Part shown: positions 39,523 through 52,600 of the stretch, in pieces
How positions within the stretch are numbered: the stretch's first letter is position 1
Layout: every line of letters starts with the position of its first letter
DNA from: Prostheceraeus crozeri
Taxonomy: Eukaryota; Platyhelminthes; Polycladida; Euryleptidae
Direction: 5' to 3'
NCBI GenBank assembly: GCA_907163375.1
Contig: CAJQUW010011251.1
Location: forward strand, 1 to 64,000
Length of the DNA stretch: 64,000 nt
Program-made: the position numbers and the translations under genes
Notes under the pieces: generated by a model
Told to the model about the DNA's origin: nothing
Databases searched by the model: none
The model's input: only the letters and a program-made list of their open reading frames with translations

Positions 39523-39556
39523 TCATCCACGAGTTGGATATCTTAAATGCACGAGG
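39523..39556 (+). repeat. Degenerate direct fragments of satellite B
   Basis: TCATCCACGAGTTGG (39523-39537) matches the unit's TCATGCACGAGTTGG at 14 of 15 bases, and ATGCACGAG follows at about 39547-39555. These are partial, diverged copies ahead of the regular array. Confidence 0.6.
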
Positions 39557-39579
39557 CCGGAGGGTGAGAACAGGAATCT

Positions 39580-42500
39580 AACGACTTCGAATGCTATGAT
39601 GAAGCAATCTCATGCACGAGTTGGGTAGAGAATTTCATGTGACGACGTGCTATGATGAAGCAATCTCATGCACGAGTTGTGTAGAGAATTTCATGTGACG
39701 ACGTGCTATGATGAAGCAATCTCATGCACGAGTTGTGTAGAGAATTTCATGTGACGACGTGCTATGATGAAGCAATCTCATGCGCGAGTTGTGTAGAGAA
39801 TTTCATGTGACGACGTGCTATGATGAAGCAATCTCATGCACGAGTTGTGTAGAGAATTTCATGTGACGACGTGCTATGATGAAGCAATCTCATGCACGAG
39901 TTGTGTAGAGAATTTCATGTGACGACGTGCTATGATGAAGCAATCTCATGCACGAGTTGTGTAGAGAATTTCATGTGACGACGTGCTATGATGAAGCAAT
40001 CTCATGCACGAGTTGTGTAGAGAATTTCATGTGACGACGTGCTATGATGAAGCAATCTCATGCACGAGTTGTGTAGAGAATTTCATGTGACGACGTGCTA
40101 TGATGAAGCAATCTCATGCACGAGTTGTGTAGAGAATTTCATGTGACGACGTGCTATGATGAAGCAATCTCATGCACGAGTTGTGTAGAGAATTTCATGT
40201 GACGACGTGCTATGATGAAGCAATCTCATGCACGAGTTGTGTAGAGAATTTCATGTGACGACGTGCTATGATGAAGCAATCTCATGCGCGAGTTGTGTAG
40301 AGAATTTCATGTGACGACGTGCTATGATGAAGCAATCTCATGCACGAGTTGTGTAGAGAATTTCATGTGACGACGTGCTATGATGAAGCAATCTCATGCA
40401 CGAGTTGTGTAGAGAATTTCATGTGACGACGTGCTATGATGAAGCAATCTCATGCACGAGTTGTGTAGAGAATTTCATGTGACGACGTGCTATGATGAAG
40501 CAATCTCATGCACGAGTTATGTAGAGAATTTCATGTGACGACGTGCTATGATGAAGCAATCTCATGCACGAGTTGTGTAGAGAATTTCATGTGACGACGT
40601 GCTATGATGAAGCAATCTCATGCACGAGTTGTGTAGAGAATTTCATGTGACGACGTGCTATGATGAAGCAATCTCATGCACGAGTTGTGTAGAGAATTTC
40701 ATGTGACGACGTGCTATGATGAAGCAATCTCATGCACGAGTTGTGTAGAGAATTTCATGTGACGACGTGCTATGATGAAGCAATCTCATGCACGAGTTGT
40801 GTAGAGAATTTCATGTGACGACGTGCTATGATGAAGCAATCTCATGCACGAGTTGTGTAGAGACTTTCATGTGTCGACGTGCTATGATGAAGCAATCTCA
40901 TGCACGAGTTGTGTAGAGAATTTCATGTGACGACGTGCTATGATGAAGCAATCTCATGCACGAGTTGTGTAGACAATTTCATGTGACGATCGTGCTATGA
41001 TGAAGCAATCTCATGCACGAGTTGTGTAGAGAATTTCATGTGACGACGTGCTATGATGAAGCAATCTCATGCACGAGTTGTGTAGAGAATTTCATGTGAC
41101 GACGTGCTATGATGAAGCAATCTCATGCACGAGTTGTGTAGAGAATTTCATGTGACGACGTGCTATGATGAAGCAATCTCATGCACGAGTTGTGTAGAGA
41201 ATTTCATGTGACGACGTGCTATGATGAAGCAATCTCATGCACGAGTTGTGTAGAGAATTTCATGTGACGACGTGCTATGATGAAGCAATCTCATGCACGA
41301 GTTGTGTAGAGAATTTCATGTGACGACGTGCTATGATGAAGCAATCTCATGCACGAGTTGTGTAGAGAATTTCATGTGACGACGTGCTATGATGAAGCAA
41401 TCTCATGCACGAGTTGTGTAGAGAATTTCATGTGACGACGTGCTATGATGAAGCAATCTCATGCACGAGTTGTGTAGAGAATTTCATGTGACGACGTGCT
41501 ATGATGAAGCAATCTCATGCACGAGTTGTGTAGAGAATTTCATGTGACGACGTCGTGCTATGATGAAGCAATCTCATGCACGAGTTGTGTAGAGAATTTC
41601 ATGTGACGACGTGCTATGATGAAGCAATCTCATGCACGAGTTGTGTAGAGAATTTCATGTGACGACGTGCTATGATGAAGCAATCTCATGCACGAGTTGT
41701 GTAGAGAATTTCATGTGACGACGTGCTATGATGAAGCAATCTCATGCACGAGTTGTGTAGAGAATTTCATGTGACGACGTGCTATGATGAAGCAATCTCA
41801 TGCACGAGTTGTGTAGAGAATTTCATGTGACGACGTGCTATGATGAAGCAATCTCATGCACGAGTTGTGTAGAGAATTTCATGTGACGACGTGCTATGAT
41901 GAAGCAATCTCATGCACGAGTTGTGTAGAGAATTTCATGTGACGACGTGCTATGATGAAGCAATCTCATGCACGAGTTGTGTAGAGAATTTCATGTGACG
42001 ATTGCGTGCTATGATGAAGCAATCTCATGCACGAGTTGTGTAGAGAATTTCATGTGACGACGTGCTATGATGAAGCAATCTCATGCACGAGTTGTGTAGA
42101 GAATTTCATGTGACGACGTGCTATGATGAAGCAATCTCATGCACGAGTTGTGTAGAGAATTTCATGTGACGACGTGCTATGATGAAGCAATCTCATGCAC
42201 GAGTTGTGTAGAGAATTTCATGTGACGACGTGCTATGATGAAGCAATCTCATGCACGAGTTGTGTAGAGAATTTCATGTGACGACGTGCTATGATGAAGC
42301 AATCTCATGCACGAGTTGTGTAGAGAATTTCATGTGACGACGTGCTATGATGAAGCAATCTCATGCACGAGTTGTGTAGAGAATTTCATGTGACGACGTG
42401 CTATGATGAAGCAATCTCATGCACGAGTTGTGTAGAGAATTTCATGTGACGACGTGCTATGATGAAGCAATCTCATGCACGAGTTGTGTAGAGAATTTCA

Positions 42501-43076
42501 TGTGACGACGTGCTATGATGAAGCAATCTCATGCACGAGTTGTGTAGAGAATTTCATGTGACGACGTGCTATGATGAAGCAATCTCATGCACGAGTTGTG
42601 TAGAGAATTTCATGTGACGACGTGCTATGATGAAGCAATCTCATGCACGAGTTGTGTAGAGAATTTCATGTGACGACGTGCTATGATGAAGCAATCTCAT
42701 GCACGAGTTGTGTAGAGAATTTCATGTGACGACGTGCTATGATGAAGCAATCTCATGCACGAGTTGTGTAGAGAATTTCATGTGACGACGTGCTATGATG
42801 AAGCAATCTCATGCACGAGTTGTGTAGAGAATTTCATGTGACGACGTGCTATGATGAAGCAATCTCATGCACGAGTTGTGTAGAGAATTTCATGTGACGA
42901 TCGTGCTATGATGAAGCAATCTCATGCACGAGTTGTGTAGAGAATTTCATGTGACGACGTGCTATGATGAAGCAATCTCATGCACGAGTTGTGTAGAGAA
43001 TTTCATGTGACGACGGTGCTATGATGAAGCAATCTCATGCACGAGTTGTGTAGAGAATTTCATGTGACGACGTGCT
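39580..43076. repeat. Homogeneous proximal block of satellite B
   Basis: About 62 units here are nearly identical. Differences are few: GCGCG for GCACG near 39783 and 40287, TTATG for TTGTG near 40518, GACAA for GAGAA near 40973, and small length changes at the GACGACGTGC junction near 40987, 41550, 42000 and 42899. The two GCGCG copies are 504 bases (nine units) apart. Confidence 0.85.
39702..39730. other. Imperfect hairpin present in each satellite B unit (one example)
   Basis: CGTGC plus ATGA (with one bulged T between them) can pair with TCAT plus GCACG. This gives a nine-pair stem around a ten-base loop, TGAAGCAATC. The example lies in the clean block and recurs every 56 bases wherever the unit is intact. 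This is a sequence-level prediction only. Confidence 0.6.
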
Positions 43077-45360
43077 ATGATTGAAGCAATCTCATGCACG
43101 AGTTGTGTAGAGAATTTCATGTGAGACGTGCTATGATTGATGTGAAGCCAATCTCATGCACGAGTTGTGTAGAGAATTTCATGTGACGACGTGCTAGATG
43201 AAGCAATCTTGTTGTGTAGAGAATTTCATGTTATGATGAAGCAATTTCATGCACGAGCGTGCTATGATGAAGCAATCTCATGCGCGAGTTGTGTAGAGAA
43301 TTTATGTGAACGACGTGCTATGATGAAGCAATCTCATGCACGAGTTGTGTAGAGGAATTTCATGTGACGACGTGTGCTATGATGAAGCAATTTTTTCTCA
43401 TGCACGAGTTGTGTAGAGAGATTTTCATTTCTTGTGACGACGTGCTATGTAGAGAATTTCAGTTGTTGTGTGACGACGTGCTATGATGAAGCAATCTCAT
43501 GCAACGAGTTGTGTAGAGAATTTCATGTGACGATTCGTGCTATGATTTAATGAAGCAATCTCATGCACGAGTTGTGTAGAGAATTTCATGTGACGGTTGG
43601 TTGACGTGCTATGATGAAGCATCTCATGCACGAGTTGTTAGAGAATTTCATGTGACGACGTGCTATGAATGTGTGAAGCAATCTCATGCACGAGTTGTTT
43701 GTAGAGAATTTCATGTGACGACCGTGTGTGCTATGATGAAGCAATCTCATGCACGAGTTGAGTTGTGTAGTTAGAGAAGAGAATTTCATGTGACGACGTG
43801 CTATGATGAAGCAATCTCATGCAACGAAAACGAGTTGTGTAGAGAATTTCATTGTGACGACGTGCTATGATGAAGCAATCTCATGCACGAGTTGTTAAAA
43901 GAGTATGTAGAGAATTTCATGTGACGACGTGCTATGATGAAGCAATCTCATGCACGCAGTTGGTGTTAGTTGTGTAGAGAAGAGAAATTTCATGTGAGAC
44001 GTGCTATGATGAAGCAATCTCATGCACGAGTTTGTGTAGAGAATTTCATGTGACGGACGTGCATTATGATGAAGCAATCTCATGCACGAGTTGTGTAGAG
44101 AATTTCATGTGACGCGTGCTATGATGAGATCTCATGCACGAGTTGTGTAGAGAATTTCATGTGACGACGTGCTATGAAGAAGCAATCTCATGCACGAGTT
44201 GTGTAGAGAAATTTCATGTGACGACACGTGCTATGATGAAGCAATCTCATGCACGAGTTGTGTAGAGAATTTCATGTGACCGACGTGCTATGATGAAGCA
44301 ATCTCATGCCCGAGTTTGCACGAGTTGTGTAGAGAATTTCATTGTGAACGACGTGCTATGATGAAGCAATCTCATGCACGAGTTGTTGTTGTGTAGAGAA
44401 TTTCATGTGACGACGTGCTAAGATGATGGAAGCAATCTCATGCACGAGTTGTGTAGAGAATTTCATGTGAACGACGTGCTTGATGATGAAGCAATCTCAT
44501 GCACGAGTTGTGTAGAGAATTTCATGTGACGACGTTCGTGCTATGATGAAGCAATCTCATGCACGAGTTGTGTATTATAGAGAATTTCATGTGACGACGA
44601 TGCTGTGCTATGATGAAGCAATCTCATGCCACGAGTTGTGTAGAGGAAATTTCATGTGACGACGTTGGCTATGATGAAGCAATCTCATGCACGAGTTGTG
44701 TAGAGAATTTCATGTTGACGACGTGCTAACATTAGTGACGACGTGCTATGATGAAGCAATCTCATGCACGAGTTGTGTAGAGAATTTCATGTGACGACGT
44801 GCTATGATGAAGCAATCTCATGCACGAGTTGTGTAGAGAATTTCATGTGACGGAGCGTGCTATGATGAAGCAATCTCATGCACGAGTTGTGTAGAGAATT
44901 TCATGTGACGACGTGCTATGATGAAGCAATCTCATGCACGAGTTGTGTAGAGAATTTCATGTGACGACGCGCTATGATGAAGCAATCTCATGCACGAGTT
45001 GTCGTAGACAAATTTCATGTTCGACGACGTGCTGATGATGAAAAGCAATCTCATGCACGAGAGTTGTGTAGAGAATTTCATTTGTGACGACGTGCTATTG
45101 TTGATAGCATTTCATTGCTCCGAGTTTGTGTAGAGAATTTCATGTGACGTTGTGCGACGTGCTATGAAGAAGCAATCTCATGCACGAGTTTTTTTGTGTA
45201 GAGAATTTCATGTGACGACGTGCTATGATGAAGCAATCTCATGCACGAGTTGTGTAGAGAATTTCATGTGACGACGTGCTATGATGGAGCAATCCTCATG
45301 CGCGAGTTGTGTAAGAAATTTCATTTGACGACGAGCTATGGAAGCAATCTCATGCACGAG
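43077..45360. repeat. Indel-rich block of satellite B
   Basis: Nearly every unit here has extra or missing bases (for example ATGATTGATGTGAAG, TTTTTTCTCATG, GAGTTGAGTTGTG). Some units are broken and rejoined out of phase, as near 43196-43262. Cleaner sequence resumes at about 45360 and especially after 46700. Insertions predominate. It could be low-quality consensus from long reads or a genuinely decayed block, and the sequence alone does not settle which. Confidence 0.75.
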
Positions 45361-46699
45361 TTGTGTAGAGAATTTCATGTGACGACGTGCTATGATGAAG
45401 CAATCTCATGCACGAGTTGTGTAGAGAATTTCATGTGACGACGTGCTATGATGAAGCAATCTCATGCACGAGTTGTTGTAGAGAATTTCATGTGACGACG
45501 TGCTATGATGAAGCAATCTCATGCAACGAGTTGTGTAGAGAATTTCATGTGACGACGTGCTAGATGAAGCAATCTCATGCACGAGTTGTGATTGTGTAGA
45601 GAATTTCATGTGACGACGTGCTATGATGAAGCAATCTCATGCACGAGTTGTGTAGAGAATATCATGTGACGACGTGCTTATGATGAAGCAATCTCATGCA
45701 CGAGTTGTGTAGAGAATTTCATGTGACGACGTGCTATGATGAAGCAATCCCATGCACGAGTTGTGTAGAGAATTTCATGTGAGCAATCTCATGCACGAGT
45801 TGTGTAGAGAATTTCATGTGACGACGTGCTATGATGAAGCAATCTCATGCACGGAGTTGTGTAGAGAATTTCATGTGACGACGTGCTATGATGAAGCAAT
45901 CTCATGCACGAGTTGTGTAGAGAATTTCATGTGACGACGTGCTATGATGAAGCAATCTCATGCACGAGTTGTGTAGAGAATTTCATGTGACGACGTGCTA
46001 TGATGAAAGCAATCTCATGCACGAGTTGTGTAGAGAATTTCATGTGACGAGTGCTATGATGAAGCAATCTCATGCACGAGTTGTGTAGAGAATTTCATGT
46101 GACGACGTGCTATGATGAAGCAATCTCATGCACGAGTTGTGTAGAGAATTTCATGTGACGACGTGCTATGATGAAGCAATCTCATGCACGAGGTTGTGTA
46201 GAGAATTTCATGTGACGACGTGCTATGATGAAGCAATCTCATGCACGAGTTGTGTAGAGAATTTCATGTGACGACGTGCTATGATGAAGCAATCTCATGC
46301 ACGAGTTGTGTAGAGAATTTCATGTGACGACGTGCTATGATGAAGCAATCTCATGCACGAGTTGTGTTAGAGAATTTCATGTGACGACGTGCTATGATGA
46401 AGCAATCTCATGCACGAGTTGTGTAGAGAATTTCATGTGACGACGTGCTATGATGAAGCAATCTCATGCACGAGTTGTGTAGAGAATTTCATGTGACGAC
46501 GTGCTATGATGAAGCAATCTCATGCACGAGTTGTGTAGAGAATTTCATGTGACGACGTGCTATGATGAAGCAATCTCATGCACGAGTAGTGTAGAGAACT
46601 TCACGTGACGACGCGCTATGATGAAGCAATCTCATGCACGAGTTGTGTAGACAGTTTCATGTCGTGCTATGATGAAGCACGACGTGCTTTGATTGATGA

Positions 46700-49600
46700 A
46701 GCAAATCTCATGCACGAGTTGTGTAGAGAATTTCATGTGACGACGTGCTATGATGAAGCAATCTCATGCACGAGTTGTGTGTAGAGAATTTCATGTGACG
46801 ACGTGCTATGATGAAGCAATCTCATGCACGAGTTGTGTAGAGAATTTCATGTGACGACGTGCTATGATGAAGCAATCTCATGCACGAGTTGTGTAGAGAA
46901 TTTCATGTGACGACGTGCTATGATGAAGCAATCTCATGCACGAGTTGTGTAGAGAATTTCATGTGACGACGTGCTATGATGAAGCAATCTCATGCACGAG
47001 TTGTGTAGAGAATTTCATGTGACGACGTGCTATGATGAAGCAATCTCATGCACGAGTTGTGTAGAGAATTTCATGTGACGACGTGCTATGATGAAGCAAT
47101 CTCATGCACGAGTTGTGTAGAGAATTTCATGTGACGACGTGCTATGATGAAGCAATCTCATGCACGAGTTGTGTAGACAATTTCATGTGACGACGTGCTA
47201 TGATGAAGCAATCTCATGCACGAGTTGTGTAGAGAATTTCATGTGACGACGTGCTATGATGAAGCAATCTCATGCACGAGTTGTGTAGAGAATTTCATGT
47301 GACGACGTGCTATGATGAAGCAATCTCATGCACGAGTTGTTGTAGAGAATTTCATGGACGCGACGTGCTATGATGAAGCAATCTCATGCACGAGTTTGTG
47401 TAGAGAATTTCATGTGACGACGTGCTATGATGAAGCAATCTCATGCACGAGTTGTGTAGAGAATTTCATGTGACGACGTGCATATGATGAAGCAATCTCA
47501 TGCACGAGTTGTGTAGAGAATTTCATGTGACGACGTGATATGATGACGCAATCTCATGCACGAGTTGTGTAGAGAATTTCATGTGACGACGTGCTATGAT
47601 GAAGCAATCTCATGCACGAGTTGTGTAGAGAATTTCATGTGACGACGTGCTATGATGAAGCAATCTCATGCACGAGTTGTGTAGAGAATTTCATGTGACG
47701 ACGTGCTATGATGAAGCAATCTCATGCACGAGTTGTGTAGAGAATTTCATGTGACGACGTTGCTATGATGAAGCATCTCATGCACGAGTTGTGTAGAGAA
47801 TTTCATGTGACGACGTGCTATGATGAAAGCAATCTCATGCACGAGTTGTGTAGAGATTTCATGTGACGACGTGCTATGATGAAGCAATCTCATGCACGAG
47901 TTGTGTAGAGAATTTCATGTGACGACGTGCTATACGAGTTGTGTAGAGAATTTCATGTGACGACGTGCTATGATGAAGCAATCTCATGCACGAGTTGTGT
48001 AGAGAATTTCATGTGACGACGTGCTATGATTGAAGCAATCTCATGCACGAGTTGTGTAGGAGAATTTCATGTGACGACGTGCTATGATGAAGCAATCTCA
48101 TGCACGAGATGAAGCAATCTCTTGCACTTGTGTAGACAATTTCATGTGACGACGTGCTATGATGAAGCAATCTCATGCACGAGTTGTGTAGAGAATTTCA
48201 TGTGACGACGTGCTATGATGAAGCAATCTCATGCCCGAGTTGTGTAGAGAATGTCATGTGACGACGTGCTCTGATGAAGCAATCCTCATGCACGAGCTGT
48301 GTAGAGAATTTCATGTGACGACGTGCTATGATGAAGCAATCTCATGCACGAGTTGTGTAGAGAATTTCATGTGACGACGTGCTATGATGAAGCAATCTCA
48401 TGCACGAGTTGTGTAGAGAATTTCATGTGACGACGTGCTATGATGAAGCATCTCATGCACGAGTTGTGTAGAGAATTTCATGTGACGACGTGCTATGATG
48501 AAGCAATCTCATGCACGAGGTTTGTGTAGAGAATTTCATGTGACGACGTGCTATGATGAAGCAATCTCATGCACGAGTTGTGTAAGAATTTTATGTGACG
48601 ACGTGCTATGATGAAGCAATCTCATGCTCGAGTTGTGTAGAGAATTTCATGTGACGACGTGCTATGATGAAGCAATCTCATGCACGAGTTGTGTAGAGAA
48701 TTTATGTGACGACGTGCTATGATGAAGCAATCTCATTCACGAGTTGTGTAGAGTATTTCATGTGACGACGTGCTATGATGAAGCAATCTCATGCACGAGT
48801 TGTGTAGAGAATTTCATGTGACGACGTGCTATGATGAAGCAATCTCATGCACGAGTTTTGTAGAGAATTTCATGTGACGACGTGCTATGATGAAGCAATC
48901 TCATGCACGAGTTGTGTAGAGAATTTCATGTGACGACGTGCTATGATGAAGCAATCTCATGCACGAGTTGTGTAGAGAATTTCATGTGACGAGTGCTATG
49001 ATGAAGCAATCTCATGCACGAGTTGTGTAGAGAATTTCATGTGACGCGACGTGCTATGATGAAGCAATCTCATGCACGAGTTGTGTAGAGAATTTCATGT
49101 GACGACGTGCTATGATGGAAGCAATCTCATGCACGAGTTGTGTAGAGAATTTCATGTGACGACGTGCTATGAATGAAGCAATCTCATGCACGAGTTGTGT
49201 AGAGAATTTCATGTGACGAGACGTGCTATGATGAAGCAATCTCATGCACGAGTTGTGTAGAGAATTTCATGTGACGAGGGCACGGTGCTATGATGAAGCA
49301 ATCTCATGCACGAGTTGTGTAGAGAATTTCATGTGACGACCGACGTGCTATGATGAAGCAATCTCATTGCACGAGTTGTGTAGAGAATTTCATGTGACGA
49401 CGTGCTATGATGAAGCAATCTCATGCACGAGTTGTGTAGAGAATTTCATGTGACCGACGTGCTATGATGTAGCAATCTCATGCACGAGTTGTTGTGTAGA
49501 GAATTTCATGTGACGACCGTGCTATGATTGAAGCAATCTCATGCACGAGTTGTGTAGGGAATTTCATGTGACGACGTGCTATGATGAAGCAATCTCATGC

Positions 49601-52600
49601 ACGAGTTGTGTAGAGAATTTCATGTGACGACGTGCTATGATGAAGCAATCTCATGCACGAGTTGTGTAGAGAATTTCATGTGACGACGTGCTATGATGAA
49701 GCAATCTCATGCACGAGTTGTGTAGAGAATTTCATGTGACGACGTGCTATGATGAAGCAATCTCATGCACGAGTTGTGTAGAGAATTTCATGTGACGACG
49801 TGCTATGATGAAGCAATCTCACTGCAAGAGTTGTGTAGAGAATTTCATGTGACGACGTGCTATGATGAAGCAATCTCATGCACGAGTTGTGTAGAGAATT
49901 TCATGTGACGAGCGTGCTATGATGAAGCAATCTCATGCACGAGTTGTGTAGAGAATTTCATGTGACGGTGGGACGTGCTATGATGAAGCAATCTCATGCA
50001 CGAGTTGTGTAGAGAATTTCATGTGACGACGTGCTATGATGAAGCAATCTCATGCACGAGTTGTGTAGAGAATTTCATGTGACGACGTGCTATGATGAAG
50101 CAATCTCATGCACGAGTTGTGTAGAGAATTTCATGTGACGACGTGCTATGATGAAGCAATCTCATGCACGAGTTGAGTTGTGTAGAGAATTTCATGTGAC
50201 GACGTGCTATGATGAAGCAATCTCATGCACGAGTTGTGTAGAGAATTTCATGTGACGACGTGCTATGATGAAGCAATCTCATGCACGAGTTGTGTAGAGA
50301 ATTTCATGTGACGACGTGCTATGATGAAGCAATCTCATGCACGAGTTGTGTAGAGAATTTATGTTTGTGACGACGTGCTATGATGAAAGCAATCTCATGC
50401 ACGAGTTGTGTAGAGAATTTCATGTGACGACGCGTGTTGCTATGATGAAGCAATCTCATGCACGAGTTGTGTAAGAGCATTTCATGTTGACGACGTGCTA
50501 TGATGAAGCAATCTCATGCACGGTTGTGTAGACAATTTCATGTGACGACGTGCTTGTGAAGCAAATTCATGCACGAGTTGTGTAGAGAATTTCATGTGAC
50601 GACGTGTATGATGAAGCAATCTCATGCACGAGTTGTGTAGAGAATTTATGTGACGACGTGCTATGATGAAGCAATCTCATGCACGAGTTGTGAAGAGAAT
50701 TTCATGTGACGACGTGCTATGATGAAGCAATCTCATGCACGAGTTGTGTAGAGAATTTTTCATGTGACGACGTGCTATGATGAAGCAATCTCATGCACGG
50801 TTGTGTAGAGAATTTCATGTGACGACGTGCTATGATGAAGCAATCTCATGCACGAGTTGTGTAGAGAATTTCATGTGACGACGTGCTATGATTGAATGAA
50901 GCAATCTCATGCGCGAGTTGTGTAGAGAATTTCATGTGACGAGTCGACGTGCTATGATGAAGCAATCTCATCGCACGAGTTGTGTAGAGAATTTCATGTG
51001 CCGAACGTGCTATGATGAAGCAATCTCATGCACGAGTTGTGTAGAGAATTTCATGTGACGACGTGCTATGATGAAGCAATCTCATGCACGAGTTGTGTAG
51101 AGAATTTCATGTGACGACGTGCTATGATGAAGCAATCTCATGCACGAGTTGTGTAGAGAATTTCATGTGACGACGTGCTATTCAGAAGCAATCACATGCA
51201 CGAGTTGTGTAGAGAATTTCATGTGACGACGTGCTATGATGAAGCAATCTCATGCACGAGTTGTGTAGAGAATTTCATGTGACGACGTGCTATGATGAAG
51301 CAATCTCATGCACGAGTTGTGTAGAGAATTTCATGTGACGACGTGCTATGATGAAGCAATCTCATGCACGAGTTGTGTAGAGAATTTCATGTGACGACGT
51401 GCTATGATGAAGCAATCTCAAGCACGATATGTGTAGAGAAATTTCATGTGACGACGTGCTATGATGAAGCAAATCTCATGCACGAGTTGTGTAGAGAATT
51501 TCATGTGACGACGTGCTATGATGAAGCAATCTCATGCACGAGTTTGTGTAGACAATTTCATGTGACGACGTGCTATGATGAAGCAATCTCATGCACGAGT
51601 TGGTGTAGAGAATTTCATGTGACGACGTGCTATGATGAAGCAATCTCATGCGAGCAAACTCATGCACGAGTTGTGTAGAGAATTTCATGTGACGACGTGC
51701 TATGATGAAGCAATCTCATGCACGAGTTGGGTAGAGAATTTAATGTGACGACGTGCTATGATGAAGCAATCTCATGCACGAGTTGTGGTAGAGAATTTTC
51801 ATGTGACGACGTGCTATGATGAAGCAATCTCATGCACGAGTTGTGTAGATAATTTCATGTGACGACGTGCTATGATGAAGCAATCTCATGCACGAGTTGT
51901 GTAGAGAATTTCATGTGACGACGTGCTATGATGAAGCAATCCTCATGCACGAGTTGTGTAGGGAATTTCATGTGACGACGTGCTATGATGAAGCAATCTC
52001 ATGCACGAGTTGTGTAGAGAATTTCATGTGACGACGTGCTATGATGAAGCAATCTCATGCACGAGTTGTGTAGAGAATTTCATGTGTCATGTGACGACGT
52101 GCTATGATGAAGCAATCTCATGCACGAGTTGTGTAGAGAATTTCATGTGACGACGTTGTGACGACGTGCTATGATGAAGCAATCTCATGACGAGTTGTGT
52201 AGAGAATTTCATGTGACGACGTGCTATGATGAAGCAATCTCATGCACGAGTTGTGTAGAGAATTTCATGTGACGACGTGCTATGATGAAGCAATCTCATG
52301 CACGAGTTGTGTAGAGAATTTCATGTGACGACGTGCTATGATGAGCAATCTCATGCACGAGTTGTGTAGAGAATTTCATTGACGACGTGCTATGATGAAG
52401 CAATCTCATGCACGAGTTGTGTAGAGAATTTCATGTGACGACGTGCTATGATGAAGCAATCTCATGCACGAGTTGTGTAGAGAATTTCATGTGACGACGT
52501 GCTATGATGAAGCAATCTCATGCACGAGTTGTGTAGAGAATTTCAAGTTACGACCGTGCTATGATGAAGCAATCTCATGCACGAGTTTTGTAGAGAATTT

